Source: Cokeromyces recurvatus (lineage: Eukaryota > Mucoromycota > Mucoromycetes > Mucorales > Mucoraceae). Taken from it: 64,000 nucleotides of DNA. The stretch lies in NCBI RefSeq assembly GCF_025118155.1, contig NW_026251437.1, positions 62,001-126,000 on the forward strand, read 5' to 3'. The notes beneath the pieces are model-generated. The model saw nothing but the letters and a program-made list of their open reading frames with translations, searched no databases and was not told the DNA's origin. Positions 24,883 through 38,300 of this stretch are shown here, in pieces (the first letter of the stretch is position 1; every line of letters starts with the position of its first letter). Position numbers and translations under genes: made by a program.

Positions 24883-26690
24883 ATGGCTATCATCTCGACC
24901 TTGGCTTCTTCACTTCCTCCTTTATCTACGCTTGTTATTTATACTCTTTTAGCCTTCGGGTTATCTATCATTTATAATATTTTAAATCAATTGGTAAAAT
25001 CAGGGAAAAAGAAAAAGAAATATAGGATTGTGTTTATTTATTTATTGTATTTATTTATTGTATTTATTTATTTTTTTAGTATGGAAAGAAGGATCCGAAA
25101 GCACCTCCAGTTGTGTTTTCATGGTTACCATTCATGGGAAATGCTGTTGAATTCGGAGTGTAAGTTTATTTAATATAATTGTGTGGGGTTAAAATGTGTG
25201 TGAAATATAAATTAAAACCTGTCTCTCTCTCTCTCTCTCTCTCTCTTTATTATTATAGAAACCCTATTCAATTTTTACAAAACTGTCAAAAGAAATATGG
25301 TGACGTATTTACATTTTATATGGTGGGTAGACGTGTTACTGTACTTTTAGGTGCAGATGGAAATCAATTTGTATTTAATTCAAAACAAAATTTATCTTCT
25401 GCCGCTGAAGCTTATAATCATATGACAAAGTATGTATTTGGTCCTGAAGTAGTTTATGATGCTCCTCATAGTGTCTTTTTAGAGCAAAAAAGGTAAATAT
25501 ACATTTAAATATAAAACTATAATAGTACATATATCTAATTATAAATATACATTTCTCTCTCTTTTTTTTTAAGGTTTCTCAAGACGGGTTTAAATTCAGA
25601 ATGTTTCCGTCAGCATGTGCCAATGATTGTTGAAGAGGTCAAAGAGTTTTTCAAGGATTTTAAAAAGCCCTCAGGGGTATTTGATGTCTATGAAACATTT
25701 GGTTCATTAATCATCTGTACTGCATCACGTTGCTTGATGGGTAAAGAGATTCGTGCGAATCTAGACGGTAGTGTCGCTAAACTTTACTATGACCTCGACC
25801 AGGGCTTTAAACCTATCAATTTCATTTTCCCAAATCTTCCTTTACCTTCTTATCGTAAGCGTGATAGAGCATGTAAGAAGATGGCAGAACTTTATTCAAG
25901 CATCATTCAACGTAGGAAACAAGAGAACGATCATGGTAATTCAGATTTACTTCAAGCTTTAATGGATGCAACCTATAAGGATGGACAATCTGTCCCTGAT
26001 CATCATATCGCTGGTATGATGATCGCTATCCTATTTGGTGGACAACATACCTCAGCTACCACGACGGCTTGGGCCCTCTTGGAACTTGCAGCACGTCCTG
26101 ATCTCATTCGTGCCTTACGTGAAGAACAGATACAAAAATTGGGTTCACTTCAAGCTGAACTTACATTTGAAAACCTCAAGGAACTAACGTTATTAGAGAA
26201 TTGTGTTCGAGAGACCTTACGTCTTCACCCCCCTATCTTTCAAATGATGCGTAAGGTCGTTGCAGATAAAGTGACGTTTGAAAAGACAGGTCATGATATC
26301 CCTAAAGGTCATTACCTCTGTGCCGTCCCAGGTGTCACTCAAATTGATCCTACCTACTATCATCATCCACTCACTTTTAATCCGATGCGTTGGGTCGATC
26401 AAGATGATCCTGTATATACATTAGAGGCTGGCGATGACGCTCATATGGACTATGGCTTTGGCGTCGTCGGTGTCTCGTCTAAAAATCCTTTCTTGCCCTT
26501 TGGCGCTGGACGTCATCGTTGCATTGGTGAACAGTTTGGTTATTTACAAATCAAGACCCTTATTGCAACTATGATTCGTTTATTTGATTTTGAATTGGAA
26601 GAAGGAAAGGGTGTCCCCAAGTCTGATTACACTTCCATGGTCGTTATTCCTGAAAAGCATAGTTATATTAAATATACTTGGAGAGAGTAA
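24883..26690 (+). CDS. ERG11: lanosterol 14-alpha-demethylase (CYP51)
   Basis: Exons 24883-24993, 25080-25159, 25259-25492, 25574-26690; 513 aa. The N-terminal membrane helix (about residues 12-32) anchors it in the ER. CYP51 substrate-recognition segment VVYDAPHSVFLEQKRF, I-helix FGGQHTSATTTAW, K-helix ExxR (RETLRLHPP) and haem loop FLPFGAGRHRCIGE are intact. It removes the 14-alpha methyl group of lanosterol/eburicol in ergosterol synthesis and is the target of azole antifungals. Residue 130 is Tyr, the position equivalent to Candida Y132. Mucorales are known to have CYP51 paralogues, one with Phe at this site, so this copy is the Tyr type. Convergent with HID1, with a ~40-base T run between. 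Confidence 0.96.
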
Positions 26691-26761
26691 TGATAATAGT
26701 AATAATAATAAAAAAAAAAATTATTTATTTAATAATAATAATAAAATGGACATATTCTTTT

Positions 26762-26766
<5 letters not shown>

Positions 26767-26809
<43 letters not shown>
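26767..26809. repeat. long T homopolymer between convergent genes
   Basis: An uninterrupted run of about 40 T residues occupies the short gap between the 3' ends of CYP51 and HID1 and abuts the HID1 stop codon. Such runs are common in this window. Confidence 0.8.
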
Positions 26810-26812
<3 letters not shown>

Positions 26813-29804
26813 CTTCTTTAATTTGAAATAATTTGATATGTGTACCATTCCAGGCACCATGATGATGCATGGATGAAACATAACTCTGTCCCCACATCAT
26901 ACTACGGAACCAAATCACCAATGCCTCCCCCCATTGAAATTTACGAATAAAGATAGACCTGCCTTCTTCCGGTAAATTCTCCAACTGAATAGATTGAATA
27001 AAGTGCATCAATTCTTCTAAATCAACATGATGAATACTGCATTTCTCTTCTACTTGAGGTACTAATTGTTCCAACATGGCCATGATGGTAGCTAAAGGTA
27101 ATTTGGATTTCCAATAGGCCATCCATGCCTCTGAAGGTGTAAACCCATGGTGTGTAGATGAAACAAGAGGATCATGGTTGGATTCTTCATTCAAGGTCAC
27201 ACTTGAATGAGTATTCGTAGAAGGATTTTCATGTTCTATTGTTGTTGTTGTAGTAGATGATAAGGGTTCCTTGTCTTCAGTTGGAGTCCCTTTATCTAAC
27301 GATAACTGATCTGTTTTAGTCTCTTCAGATTCATGGTCGTTTACAGCAGATGAAAAAGTAGGTTCATCCCCTGTAGAGCTCGACTCTTCTTCTTCTACTC
27401 TATTCTCGCTCTCCTCTTCTTGTGTCGAATTATTTTCTTCTAAACTCTTTTTAGCTCTTAATGCTCTTATCCTTTCTACTTCCTTCATAGCATCTTCAAA
27501 GGTCAATGCATTTAATTTTTCAAAATAATCATGATGTAAAACAATGGCATAGATAAGGTTGGAATTTTCTGCATACTGATGATTAATTATGTTATTAAAG
27601 ATTTCCAAAAGATACATTGTAAGTTGATAATTGTTTTCCTCAGTAAATAAGAATGAAGGTGAAGACATGGAATGAAATAAGGTAATCAATTTGTTAGCTG
27701 TCGTGACATTTAAATTGGTTAAATAAGATGATATATTTGAAATGGTCAATAAGAGAGCTGGATATAAAGTAGACAGTTGACCATGTGTAGTAGCAATTAG
27801 AGTGAAGATAGACTAAAGGATGAAAAAAAAAAGAATTTACACACATTATACACACATTATATGTATATAATTTATATCCTAACTTACGATAATTAAAAAG
27901 TCTGCATAAGTACCATTGAATGCATAGACACGAATACTCGCTGGAAGTGATGAATGTGTTGTAAATGGTTTATTTAATTTTGTACAATAGTCTTTGTTGG
28001 ATGATAACGTTTGAAGCATAAAGATACACATACGTACTAAACCAGCTTGTGCTATCTTGTCTTTGTTATCCATAGCATGGAAAATTAAAGTAATTGTTAA
28101 ATCTAATGAACGATCAGTTTCGAAAAGATAGCTTGTAAATCTCTACTTAATAAATGATTAGAATATAGACCATCTTTTTTTTTTTGGGAAAATAAAATTA
28201 CCGAGTTGGTTTCAATTAATTTCCAACATAGCATCATAACATTAACAAAACAATCTGTACGTTTTGTTGAACCAGGTAAATAGGTGTTAATAGCTGTCAT
28301 AGGATTTACAAGCAATCGATAAATGCCATCCATAAGAAACTCAAAATCTTGAGATCTATGCAGTTTAGAAATATAAAGTCGGAATACATTATCTGAATGA
28401 TGATGATAATGAGCTTGTTGTTGTTGCTGATCTGTAGGTGTAAATGCTTCTATTTCTACACATGCTTTTGGAATTGCATCTGGATCTCCTAAAGTCCATA
28501 CTTCAACCGTACTTTGCTGTTGGTCATGTTGGCGCATTAGATCGGCTTGTTGTGGTGAACGATAATCAAGTAGGATTAACAAAGCCGTCAAACACAAAGT
28601 CACAAGTTGTTCCTTATTAGGTCCTGTTGAGATGACATGATGATAGGGTACCCAGCCTATAGGGTCATAATTACAGACCGTATTTAAAAAGCTACAAAGC
28701 ATAACCAAAATTGCTTTACGTTCCAACTGTTTATTAGCAGCGACACATTTAAGCCATAAGTCTTCTTTTGTCAAAAGTTGAGATGGTGAAAGATACATGG
28801 ATTTAGATAAAAGGACGACTAAAAGTCTTAATACTTCTGTACGATTCGCTTCATTATCTTTAAAACTACCAATAGACATTGTTGAACCCACACCATTTTC
28901 CCAAATGACATAGTTAATTTTAGATTCTTTCGTAGCTAATGAAATTGGAATTGTAAACCCAGCTAAAAACAACGCTTGAATAGTAACTATTATAAGGTAA
29001 AAGAATAAAAAAAAATAAAAATAAAAATAAATAAAACCATCAATAATAATAATACATCATAATAATAAAAAAAAAAAGAACAAGTAAATTACAAGTTAAA
29101 AGTAGTTCACCACGACAAGGTAATGTCTCATACTCTACTTTATCTTCAGGATCCTTTTTATCTTTCTCTACTTGTCTGGGAGTCCAAAAGAAACTCTCTT
29201 CCCATTCTGAGCACTCTAGACTTTCAAAAATAAATGGCATAATACGTGTTAAAACACGACAGCAATTCAAAAGATGGTTAATTGAATGTTGTTCGGAAGG
29301 AAAGTTTTGAGCTTTTAATATAGCCTGCATCTTATCCATAAGCTAAAAAAAAAAGAAAGAAAGATAGAAAGAAATAAAATAAGAAGAGAGAGAGAGAGGT
29401 TATTTTTTCTTTCTTTAATTAAGTTGAAGTCTAGTATGTTTTACTTTATCAATTAACACTTCAAGATTATTTCTAGCTGAATCTCGAGTTTTTCGAATGT
29501 CACTTGCGCCAATCAAAGAAAAGATATCATCAGCAGATTCAGGTAAAGTCCAAAACTGAATTCTATAATATTAGTCTCTTCTTGAATTATTACTAAAACA
29601 TGCATATATACCAATTCCCAATATTCATTTTCACTTGTTGCAATATTCTTGACAAAAGAAAAAAAAAGTATTATTATTGCTCTTTTTGGCAAAACAAATA
29701 AAGTAGATATAAAAAATATTTTACTTGTTTAATTTATTTACTTTGTCTTCGAATAATCGAAATACATTTTTTCTAAAAGCAAGTTTACTATCTGTTGCTC
29801 CCAT
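26808..29804 (-). CDS. HID1-family protein (trans-Golgi / secretory trafficking)
   Basis: Seven predicted exons: 29804-29742, 29647-29612, 29555-29445, 29342-29093, 28986-28202, 28142-27888, 27812-26808 (834 aa). The start MGATDSKLAFRKNVFRLFED is the conserved, N-myristoylatable HID1 N-terminus. Further family stretches are WTLPESADDIFSLI, GWVPYHH and LYPALLLTISNISSYL. HID1 (S. pombe Hid1/Ftp105 family) is a peripheral Golgi protein involved in protein sorting and large dense-core vesicle formation in animals. A Ser/Glu-rich low-complexity insert lies in the last exon (about residues 610-690), between conserved blocks. No transmembrane segments. Confidence 0.88.
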
Positions 29805-31062
29805 TTTTTACTGAGAAAAAAAAAAATAAAAAAAAAAAAGAATAAAAAGTGAAATCAGTTTCAGTAGCAAAGTTTATTATAACTAACAGTATTTTAACTT
29901 CAGATTGAGATGAATGAAAAAGTAGTGAGACGAATTAATATGAAAAAAAAAAAAAAAAAAAAAAAAAGCTAGAAAAAAAAGCTAGAAAAAAAAAAGACTA
30001 CAAGTGGTTAATCAGTTACTGACTATTCAATGCTAGTTTAAAACATAATTCTCATTTCACCTTTCATAATATTTATTTATTTTATTATGAATCAAAGAGT
30101 CTCTGTATACAAATTCAAATATCGTTATTTAAGATGCGATTTGTTGAGTTGTATTATGTAAGTAATTAAGGGCTTAGTTTCTGATACACAGCATCTACTG
30201 AAAACAATATAAATTGTATTTATCCTTGCCTAATTAAAAAAATGTCCAGGATATATAGCTTGGTTCAGTTAGATACTATTCCGATAATTATTGTTCTTGT
30301 ATAAATCGATCCAGTATTATACTTGGAAATGATGCGTCTTTGTATTATTTGAGGGAAGCTACTATATACATTTATTAGTACCTTATGTCTGGATAATCTA
30401 TATTTAGACATGAAGGCTAGAACACATATAAAATGTATTAATAATACACAAAAATGCTAAGTAAAAGTGAATAGACTAAAATATAAATTTATTATAGCTG
30501 TTAATCTATCCTCCAATTAGATAGCTACAATTCATGATATAAAGCACTTAATAAATACATATTATAACAGTATTTGTACGTTAAAATAGATATCACTTAA
30601 TTCTATATGACTTGGAATTAAGGCTAAATACAACGAAACTTGTTTTATAGGCTATTGTTACCTAAAACTCTATTTTGACAGCCCAATTAAGAGGATTTGT
30701 TTAGCATATGGTATCTGGCTACATTAGACAAAGTATTTTAAGGGCTAGCCGTCTCTATACTTTTTTTAAGCGATTTGCCACCTCTTTTTTTTTTTTTTTT
30801 TTCCTCATGTATTTACCTGCAGAAGTGTATATTTGACTAATAAACACCCATTCATTTAAATATGTATTGAATACATTATTGATTCAACAAATCCTCAAAT
30901 CCAAAGCCCCAGTTTTACAAAATATTATGTAAATTATGCAAACTACCATCATAGAAGGAAAAAAAATTTTTTTTTTATTTTTTTTTATTTTAGCTTTATT
31001 TTTATTAACGTATTGTTATTTTAAATGAGTATAGTATGGAGCACAAAAAGTCATGCCATGAG

Positions 31063-31101
<39 letters not shown>

Positions 31102-31924
31102 CTTCAGAATGATAATAGATATAAAAGTTTTAACATTAAAAAAGGTAAATAAAATAAGGATCCAAATGGAACAAATATTACTTCAAATATGACTCTATCT
31201 TGAATGAATACAGTTAAAAGAAATAGTGAGTCTAATATTGTAAGGACTCCATATTCTCTTAAACAGTTGAAACACAGATCAATAAACAGCAATGAATATA
31301 TACCATTTAGGATATGCAATGACTATTTCCAGGACATCACTATTAGTTATCATACAATTAACTTATAATGGCTGACCTTTATTTATCAATTTTAAAAGAG
31401 TAGAGTTTTCAAGAACCTTTGTTTCTCAACAATAGAACAAAAGTCACTGATATTTAAATAAAAGAGTCTCTCTCTCTGTCTCTCTCTTTTTTTTTTTTTC
31501 TTTTTCCTGCTTACACTTTCTTGATAGTGTACAAAATTTGTTTCTCAGAAGATGCCTAGAATTAGCATTGCTAAGAAAAAATTTGTTCAAGTATGAATAC
31601 TATCTGCTGCCAAGCTATGAAACGTTCTTCCTGATGTATTTAATTCCATTTCATGTTAATAATAATAATACAGGGGAGAGGGGGGGGAATAGCCCTTCAA
31701 AACGATATGAAATTAGGCAATATGGATGAAGTTCCTTTCCTTGCCAAGTTATTGTTTCACACAAAGTCTTTTATAAACTTAGCATAAAATTTGATTAGTA
31801 GTGTTTTATCATAATTTATCACAAAAAAAAGAACATGTATCAAAATAAATATTTAAATTATGATTTATTTATTATTCTTTTTAGTTCTTTTGTTGTTTTT
31901 TTTTCTACTTTAGCACTTTCTATC
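29805..31924. other. long non-coding interval
   Basis: AT-rich stretch without a supportable gene. It contains A runs (29943-29966, 31062-31097), a T run (30787-30802) and a CT repeat (about 31469-31490). No RNA gene was recognised. The right end is presumably the promoter of the homeobox gene. Confidence 0.5.
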
Positions 31925-32592
31925 ATGGAACAACAACAAATTTCAATTGATATAAAATCCCTCAGTACAAAAGCAAGAAGAAGGATGCGTACTTCAAAAG
32001 AAGAAACAGCTATTCTTGAAAGTTATTACAGACAAAATCCAAACCCTACAAATGAACATAAACAAAGAATAGCTAAAGAAGTAGAAATGGGAGCAAGGAA
32101 TGTTCATTTCTGGTAAATTATAGACGCGTATATAAAATCAACTTTTTGTTAAAAAATAAAATAAAATATGTATAGGTTTCAAAATAGAAGAGCAAAGGAT
32201 AATAAAAGAAAAAAGTTATTACAGCAAAAACAAAAAGAATTCGGTACTTGATACAATTTTTTTTTCCTTTTATAAATAATTATTTATACATTGATTCCAT
32301 AATAGAACGACAACAAAGGGAGAAACAAGAGTTTTCTAGAAGGGAAGAAGAAGAAGCAGAAGAAGAGCAGCAACAAAGAGAAGATGATCCTATTACCGTT
32401 ATCGTGCCTCAAAAACAAGATTTAAAACAAAAAGGTAAATTAAAGCTTCCTCCTATTTCTTCTATCATGGTTCCAAGTCTTGAGGATCTTTCAATTTCTT
32501 TTTATTTTCACCATGCAAAATTTGGTATTGAAGACTGTATGCTACAATGGTCTCAATTTCATAACAACTCGAATGATAATACACCTTATTAA
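31925..32592 (+). CDS. homeobox transcription factor
   Basis: Exons 31925-32112, 32176-32243, 32306-32592; 180 aa. A typical 60-residue homeodomain at about residues 18-77 starts ARRRMRTSKEETAILESYY and ends with helix 3 NVHFWFQNRRAKDNKRKK, including the invariant W, F, N and R. The first intron lies inside the WFQNRRAK motif, splitting the Trp codon. After it come Gln/Glu-rich coiled-coil sequence and a short C-terminal region. DNA-binding nuclear regulator; target and process unknown. The splice sites GTAAAT and GTACTT were chosen because they keep the homeodomain in frame. Confidence 0.88.
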
Positions 32593-33606
32593 AACTCCGC
32601 TAAATATTCAGGGCAAAAGAAAAGAAAAGAAAAAAAAAAAAAAAACCAATCTATCTAATACATTATAATATACCTGTATACTATGCTTACATACATAGTT
32701 ATATACATGTATAATATGACCTATTTTATTATTATTATTATTATATTTTCATTCTTATTATTGAAATAAAGCCAAATAACTAATACTCACAAGTATAAAT
32801 CATTCTGTACTAGTCATGCTACAATTAAATAATTTTTTTTTTACTTAATAAAAATATCAGTGAATAAATTTCACATGTATAAATACAATAGTTATAGAGA
32901 TATATACTTATGAATATTTATATATTTTATTATTATTATTCTATTCAAGAATTCATTGGCTAGTGATGAAACTGTCTCTTATATTATTTCCAAGTGAATG
33001 GTTATTATATATTTACTTGATACGTTCTTATGATATATAGTAGTAATCTACTTTGGTCAATCTATATTAGTTTATTTATATATAAAAAAGAGAAAAAAGA
33101 AAAACTTTATACTTATCAGCATTTGGAAACTTGGTTTAATGTTGAAATCGATCGATGTGAGTATAGAGTCATTAAGGTTTTTATGTAATATATCAAATCT
33201 TTTATACAAATATAAAGTTTGATTAATAACTCAATGTTCTAGCCTTATTCATACCTAAATGAGTTTAATTTAATTAAGCTTTACTTGGATCAAAAAAAAA
33301 AAAAAAAAGGTCTAGACGTAATTTAATGAATATAGAGTAGAAAGAAATTCATTTTATATATTATTATTAGCGAGTTGAATATGCTTCAATAGTTGACCTT
33401 TCTTTTCTCTTTTTCGTAAAGGACAAAATTATGACTATTTTAATAATCATTTTGACTTGGGTTTTGCATCGCATGTATATAAAGAACGTGTATAAAAAAG
33501 AATAACAAGATTCCTTTATGCCCTCTTTCTCTGTATAGATTATGCACTTTCTTTATACGAGACCTTCTCTTCTTTTTTTTTTCATTTTAATATATCATCA
33601 TATACA

Positions 33607-33646
<40 letters not shown>

Positions 33647-34048
33647 GATATATATGTTATACTTGGAAATCAAGTCTATTTTCTTTATTTCAAATAGTAT
33701 AATTCTACCTGTTTATAACCTTTTTTTCATTCTTTCTTTTTAGGAATGAAAACAAATACAAGTACAAATACATATCGTGTAAAGGAAATATTTGCATGAT
33801 AGCCATTTAGTTACACGCTGACTGGATGGTTATTTAATAGTAAACATGCTCTTTCTAAATTGACAAATATTTCAATAATAAACTTAAAATAAGTCTCCTT
33901 ATTTCCTGTACACTTTTTAAGTTTTTACCTCAAATCTTATTTAAAATAAACTGTTTCCTTTCCTTCTTCTTCCTTTCTCTCTCTCTTCTACTTCTTTTAA
34001 CTTTCTCTTCTTTTATTATTATTATTATTATTATTTTTATATTTAAGA
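32593..34048. other. non-coding interval upstream of C2H2 gene
   Basis: No gene seen. It includes a long T run (33609-33643) and, just before the next ATG, a CTT/TCT-rich tract and ATT repeats (about 33957-34035). Confidence 0.5.
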
Positions 34049-34963
34049 ATGGAATATCCATATTTCAATACTTCTTTTGATTATCAATTCAATACCATGG
34101 ATAGCTACCTTTCAGTATATCCTTCACAAATTGAAAATAATATCATGACAGAGCTTCCAGTAGATGACTATTATCTCGAAAATAGTAATACGCCTATGAT
34201 CGCGGATAATTCAATACTTTACAATCATGAATCAAGTTCTTTGACATCTTCACCCAGTTTTTATACACCTTATTCGACTGAAATGGACTACTTTGATCAT
34301 TTAATGTCGCCTTCTTCTTTTTCTTCTTCTTCTTCTTCTTCTGCTGCCTCTTTCGTTACACCCTATCAATTGAACGATACAACCATGATTGATTACTTTA
34401 CAATTAACCCCACCTCTTTACGTAATAACCATATATTGTGTTCTTATCTGAATAATACTACCTCTGAGTTTCAACGTCAAATACTCTATAACCAACAGCA
34501 ACAGCAATTATCCTCCTCCTCCTCTTTTTTAGCACAAACAATCTCTTTACCACCAGACGAGCATCGATTATTGAAATACGAAGATATCAATTCATCTCCT
34601 ACCATCTCAACTCCTCCTTCTCCTTCTTCTTCTTCTTTTAAATCATGTCCTACAAATAAAAAGAAAAAAAAGAATAAGACAACGACGATAAATAAAAGAT
34701 GCTATCATAATCGTTATCATCATCATCGTCTTCATCAAGAAAAAATCTTCCCTTGCAATTATTGTCAAACCATGTTTTCACGTAAATACGATGCTATACG
34801 ACATAAACGAATTCATACTGGTGATAAACCTTATGTCTGCCCTTGTTGTTCAAAACAATTCTCTCGATCCGATGCTCGTACACGCCATTTTCGAACTGAA
34901 CGTTTATGCCGTGATGGCCCTGAGGAGTTAAATCGAAATAAAAATAAAAAAAAGTCACATTAA
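34049..34963 (+). CDS. two-finger C2H2 transcription factor
   Basis: Single-exon 304-aa protein. The long N-terminal region is rich in Ser, Asn, Thr and Tyr, with Ser and Gln runs. A basic Lys and His/Tyr-rich stretch precedes two C2H2 fingers (about residues 236-285): CNYCQTMFSRKYDAIRHKRIH and CPCCSKQFSRSDARTRHFRTERLC. The second ends in a His...Cys pair. The TGDKPYVC linker is canonical. The pattern is like the fungal Crz1/Rpn4-type finger pair, but I cannot name the orthologue. No PxIxIT motif was noticed here. Presumed nuclear DNA-binding regulator. Confidence 0.82.
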   Translation: MEYPYFNTSFDYQFNTMDSYLSVYPSQIENNIMTELPVDDYYLENSNTPMIADNSILYNHESSSLTSSPSFYTPYSTEMDYFDHLMSPSSFSSSSSSSAASFVTPYQLNDTTMIDYFTINPTSLRNNHILCSYLNNTTSEFQRQILYNQQQQQLSSSSSFLAQTISLPPDEHRLLKYEDINSSPTISTPPSPSSSSFKSCPTNKKKKKNKTTTINKRCYHNRYHHHRLHQEKIFPCNYCQTMFSRKYDAIRHKRIHTGDKPYVCPCCSKQFSRSDARTRHFRTERLCRDGPEELNRNKNKKKSH

Positions 34964-35341
34964 CGGTCCAAAAAAAAAAAAAGGAACAAAGAAACTTTCT
35001 GTAAAAAAAAATAATGGATTTACTCATGTATATAACGTTTCATTTTTTATTTTTATTTTTAGTGCATAATTATTAATAATAAAACAAAATACATGCATTA
35101 TCATTCATATAGCCCCCTCTTTTTGTTGTTGTTGTTATTACTCCACTCTAGTCTATCTTTACATGTATATGTGTGTATGTATGTATGTGTATACATGTAT
35201 ATGTATACAAATATATTATACACAGATGTTTTTTTTTCTTTTTTTTTTCTTATTCTTTTTCAATAGATCAAAAAACTTTAATGTCAGGATGTAATAAACT
35301 TCTCTCCCTCTCTCTATCTTTATTTATTTATTCTATTGATC
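34964..35341. other. intergenic, convergent gene ends
   Basis: 378 bp between the C2H2 gene and the 3' end of the LAS21-like gene. It contains an alternating TATG/TGTA microsatellite (about 35163-35215) and CT repeats. Nothing coding. Confidence 0.5.
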
Positions 35342-38300
35342 TCACCATTTAAAGATAAATTGAGTAAAAAGTGAGCCGAGAATAAGCTGTATAAACCAAT
35401 GAAAGAGACAGGTCCAGGCGACTTGATATAAATATTTAGGAGAAAATACAGTCCAGATAAATAAATGTTCTCTTAAAACAGTAACGGAGATAGATAAAAA
35501 GGTAAGAACAAGACTAAAGAGAGTTGAATGTGTTAAAAGATAAGTTGACCACGATTTAGCTGTCTTCTCCGTCAACACCCATCCTGCTATGGCCCACCAA
35601 ATACTGCCTGACCAATTGGAAAAGAAGGTAAGAAAACCAATAAGAATCGTATCATACTTCTGTACACCAACATAAGCATTACTTAAATCAAAGGAAGCAA
35701 TCGAATTATGATGACCTGTTATAAAGAAAGAGGCGTGACTTTGAAATACAGTTATCACACTCATGAACCAAACAGGAATAGGTCCCTTGTCAGCTACGTA
35801 GTCTTGCCATATCAATAATAACTGAAATTGCAGATTAAATAGACAATACAAAAATGCATTGTGTGATCCACTCAAGAGCACTAAAAAGGGGGTTACCAAA
35901 TGTAATAATAATTCTAAAATGATTTTTGTTTTATATTCTATCAAAAAGAAAAGGGGGAGGGGCTTAGAATAAAGCAAAACACACACACACTTATTCTATT
36001 TAGATACCTTTTGGCTCTTCTTCTTTTTCAAACTTCATTTTGGCAGCTCTTTTGATGACATAAAATAAACAATATAGAACAAATAATCCAGCACCTCCAT
36101 AATTAAAGATAAGTCTTCCTAATTCTACTTGATCAAGTGATTGAACAAGTTCCCATTTTAATAAAAATCGATACACATTCGGTATATCTTCATGTCCTCT
36201 CATCTTATAAATGAAGACTAAAGCTGAAGTGAAAAGGAGAATGAAAGCCAAAAACGCCTTGATAATGGTCTGGATAATATGTGTTGTTTGATTGACATCG
36301 ATTGTCAAGTTATCCTTTAATTTAAATAAGAGTCTGATACCAGAGATAGAAGCGACTGCCAATGTAATAGCCATCAAATGCCATTGTAATTTAGAATGTA
36401 ATAACTTTTCAAAGGTGATACTATCATTCCATGCCATTGCTATACGTGTTAACATCAAATAAACGAATCCGAAGCCAACTAGATACATTTTATCCTTTAA
36501 CTTTTGGTGTGGTAGACGTAGGCTTCAAGATAATCATGAGTCTATTATTCAACTGTACTATTATCTTATATAAATACCTGTGAGCAATAGATATTAAAAT
36601 CATTGTCTGTAACAAATAGTACCAAGTGGCATGCTCTTTCTCTACAAAACTACTTGCAAACATACTCATAGAATAGGTAATGAAAGCAATGATAGAAAAG
36701 TATTTACGAACGTCCCAAAGATCAGTAGATGTGATTGAATAGGTTTCTTTAACCCATAAAATGCATTGAACTGCACTGATACAAATTAAAGTAACACCTA
36801 CTAGCATTAATTTTAAACTATAATCACTTGCTGTATTAACCAACTTGGATTGTGCAATATCAATAAACTATATATAGGTGAATTAAACTCCATTTTATTA
36901 TTATTATTAACTATCTTTTACCTTATAATATGAATAAATCGCCCTTTTCCCGATTTCTTCTTTTCCGTTATTAAAAGCCGTTTGAAGATAAGTTTGATGT
37001 AAATCAATTGCTTTTGCATAGTAAAATCCAGGAGAATTAGGGTTGGTTTCATGAGTATAGAGGTGAGGTTCTGTTATATATTTTGAAACTTCTGGCATTA
37101 ATTTAGTCAATAATTGAGCTAGTTGAAAAGCATTTAACTGAAGTCCTCGAAGAATATGAGATACGTCTTTGATATAATATGTTTGATTATAAATAAGTTT
37201 ATTATATACACATATATAGTTTTCTTTTTTTTTTTTCTTTTTTTTTTTTTGTTACCTTGTTGATGAGGTTGGTAAAGTTCTAGAATAATCTTTCCAAGAT
37301 TGTTTTTAGGTATAGGGAAAGAAAATAAGGTAGCCAAGGTAGGAACTAAATCGATTTGATCGACAATAGGAAATCCCAATGTTCTTGATCTTTCTAATTC
37401 CCATTGATATTTGAGTGGTTGTGCTTCAAAAGCTGGACTCAAGAAGACAAGCCCCTAAAAAAGAGAATAAATGAATAAATAAATAGACTTTAGGATTTTC
37501 GTGTAAAAAGGAAAATAAACTTTACTGCAGACGTTTCACCTATAGAAGAGCCACCATGATTGCCTTTCTAATCATTTTAATTTTAATACACTTTGTACAC
37601 GCCTTTTGTATCTGATTTGATTTTACCTCATTCATGCCATGATCACCACAAATAACAATTAAGGTGCCTCCCTTTGCATCACCGCCTTTCTTGCTTCTTT
37701 CACTATCTTGCTTAGCAATGATATCATATATACGTTCAATAGCTTGATCCATTTCTTTCTGTTTTGGTTTCATCAATGGACTTTTGGGCCCACCTAAATG
37801 CCCTATATGGTCTAAACCCAAGTAATGGAATACTATAGCATCCCAATCATTTTGTACCAAATCTATATCAATATGTCGAGTCACATTGAGATCAACTTCA
37901 GTTGTATCCTACAAAAGAAAAGAAAAAGTAAATATATCTCTTCTCTTCATATATGTATTTATAAGACTTTACTGATACAAAAAATGAAGTTGTGCCATCC
38001 TTTTTATCAAACAAGTCGGGGAAAAGTCTTATCCAAGTATCATCTCCAAAGAAATGGATTGTTTTATTATTATTATTACTATTACGTTTAAATTGATAAA
38101 TCCAATTATCATGGTTTTGAAGTGATGAACTGGTATCACTTTCTGCAATATTCAAAATAGCGTCCAAGAAATTAGGAACTGTACCAGTTGTAATTGCTTT
38201 AATACGAGGAAGAGTAACGGTAGGTGCTGTAGCCTTTGCCGTAAAAGGATAAGCAAAACCTTGTTTTATTTGACTTTTTTTTTCGAAATAAAAAGATGTA

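Noticed and set aside
34049..34963. second Crz1 paralogue
   Set aside because: Only two fingers and no PxIxIT motif were seen, so the assignment was left at C2H2 factor.
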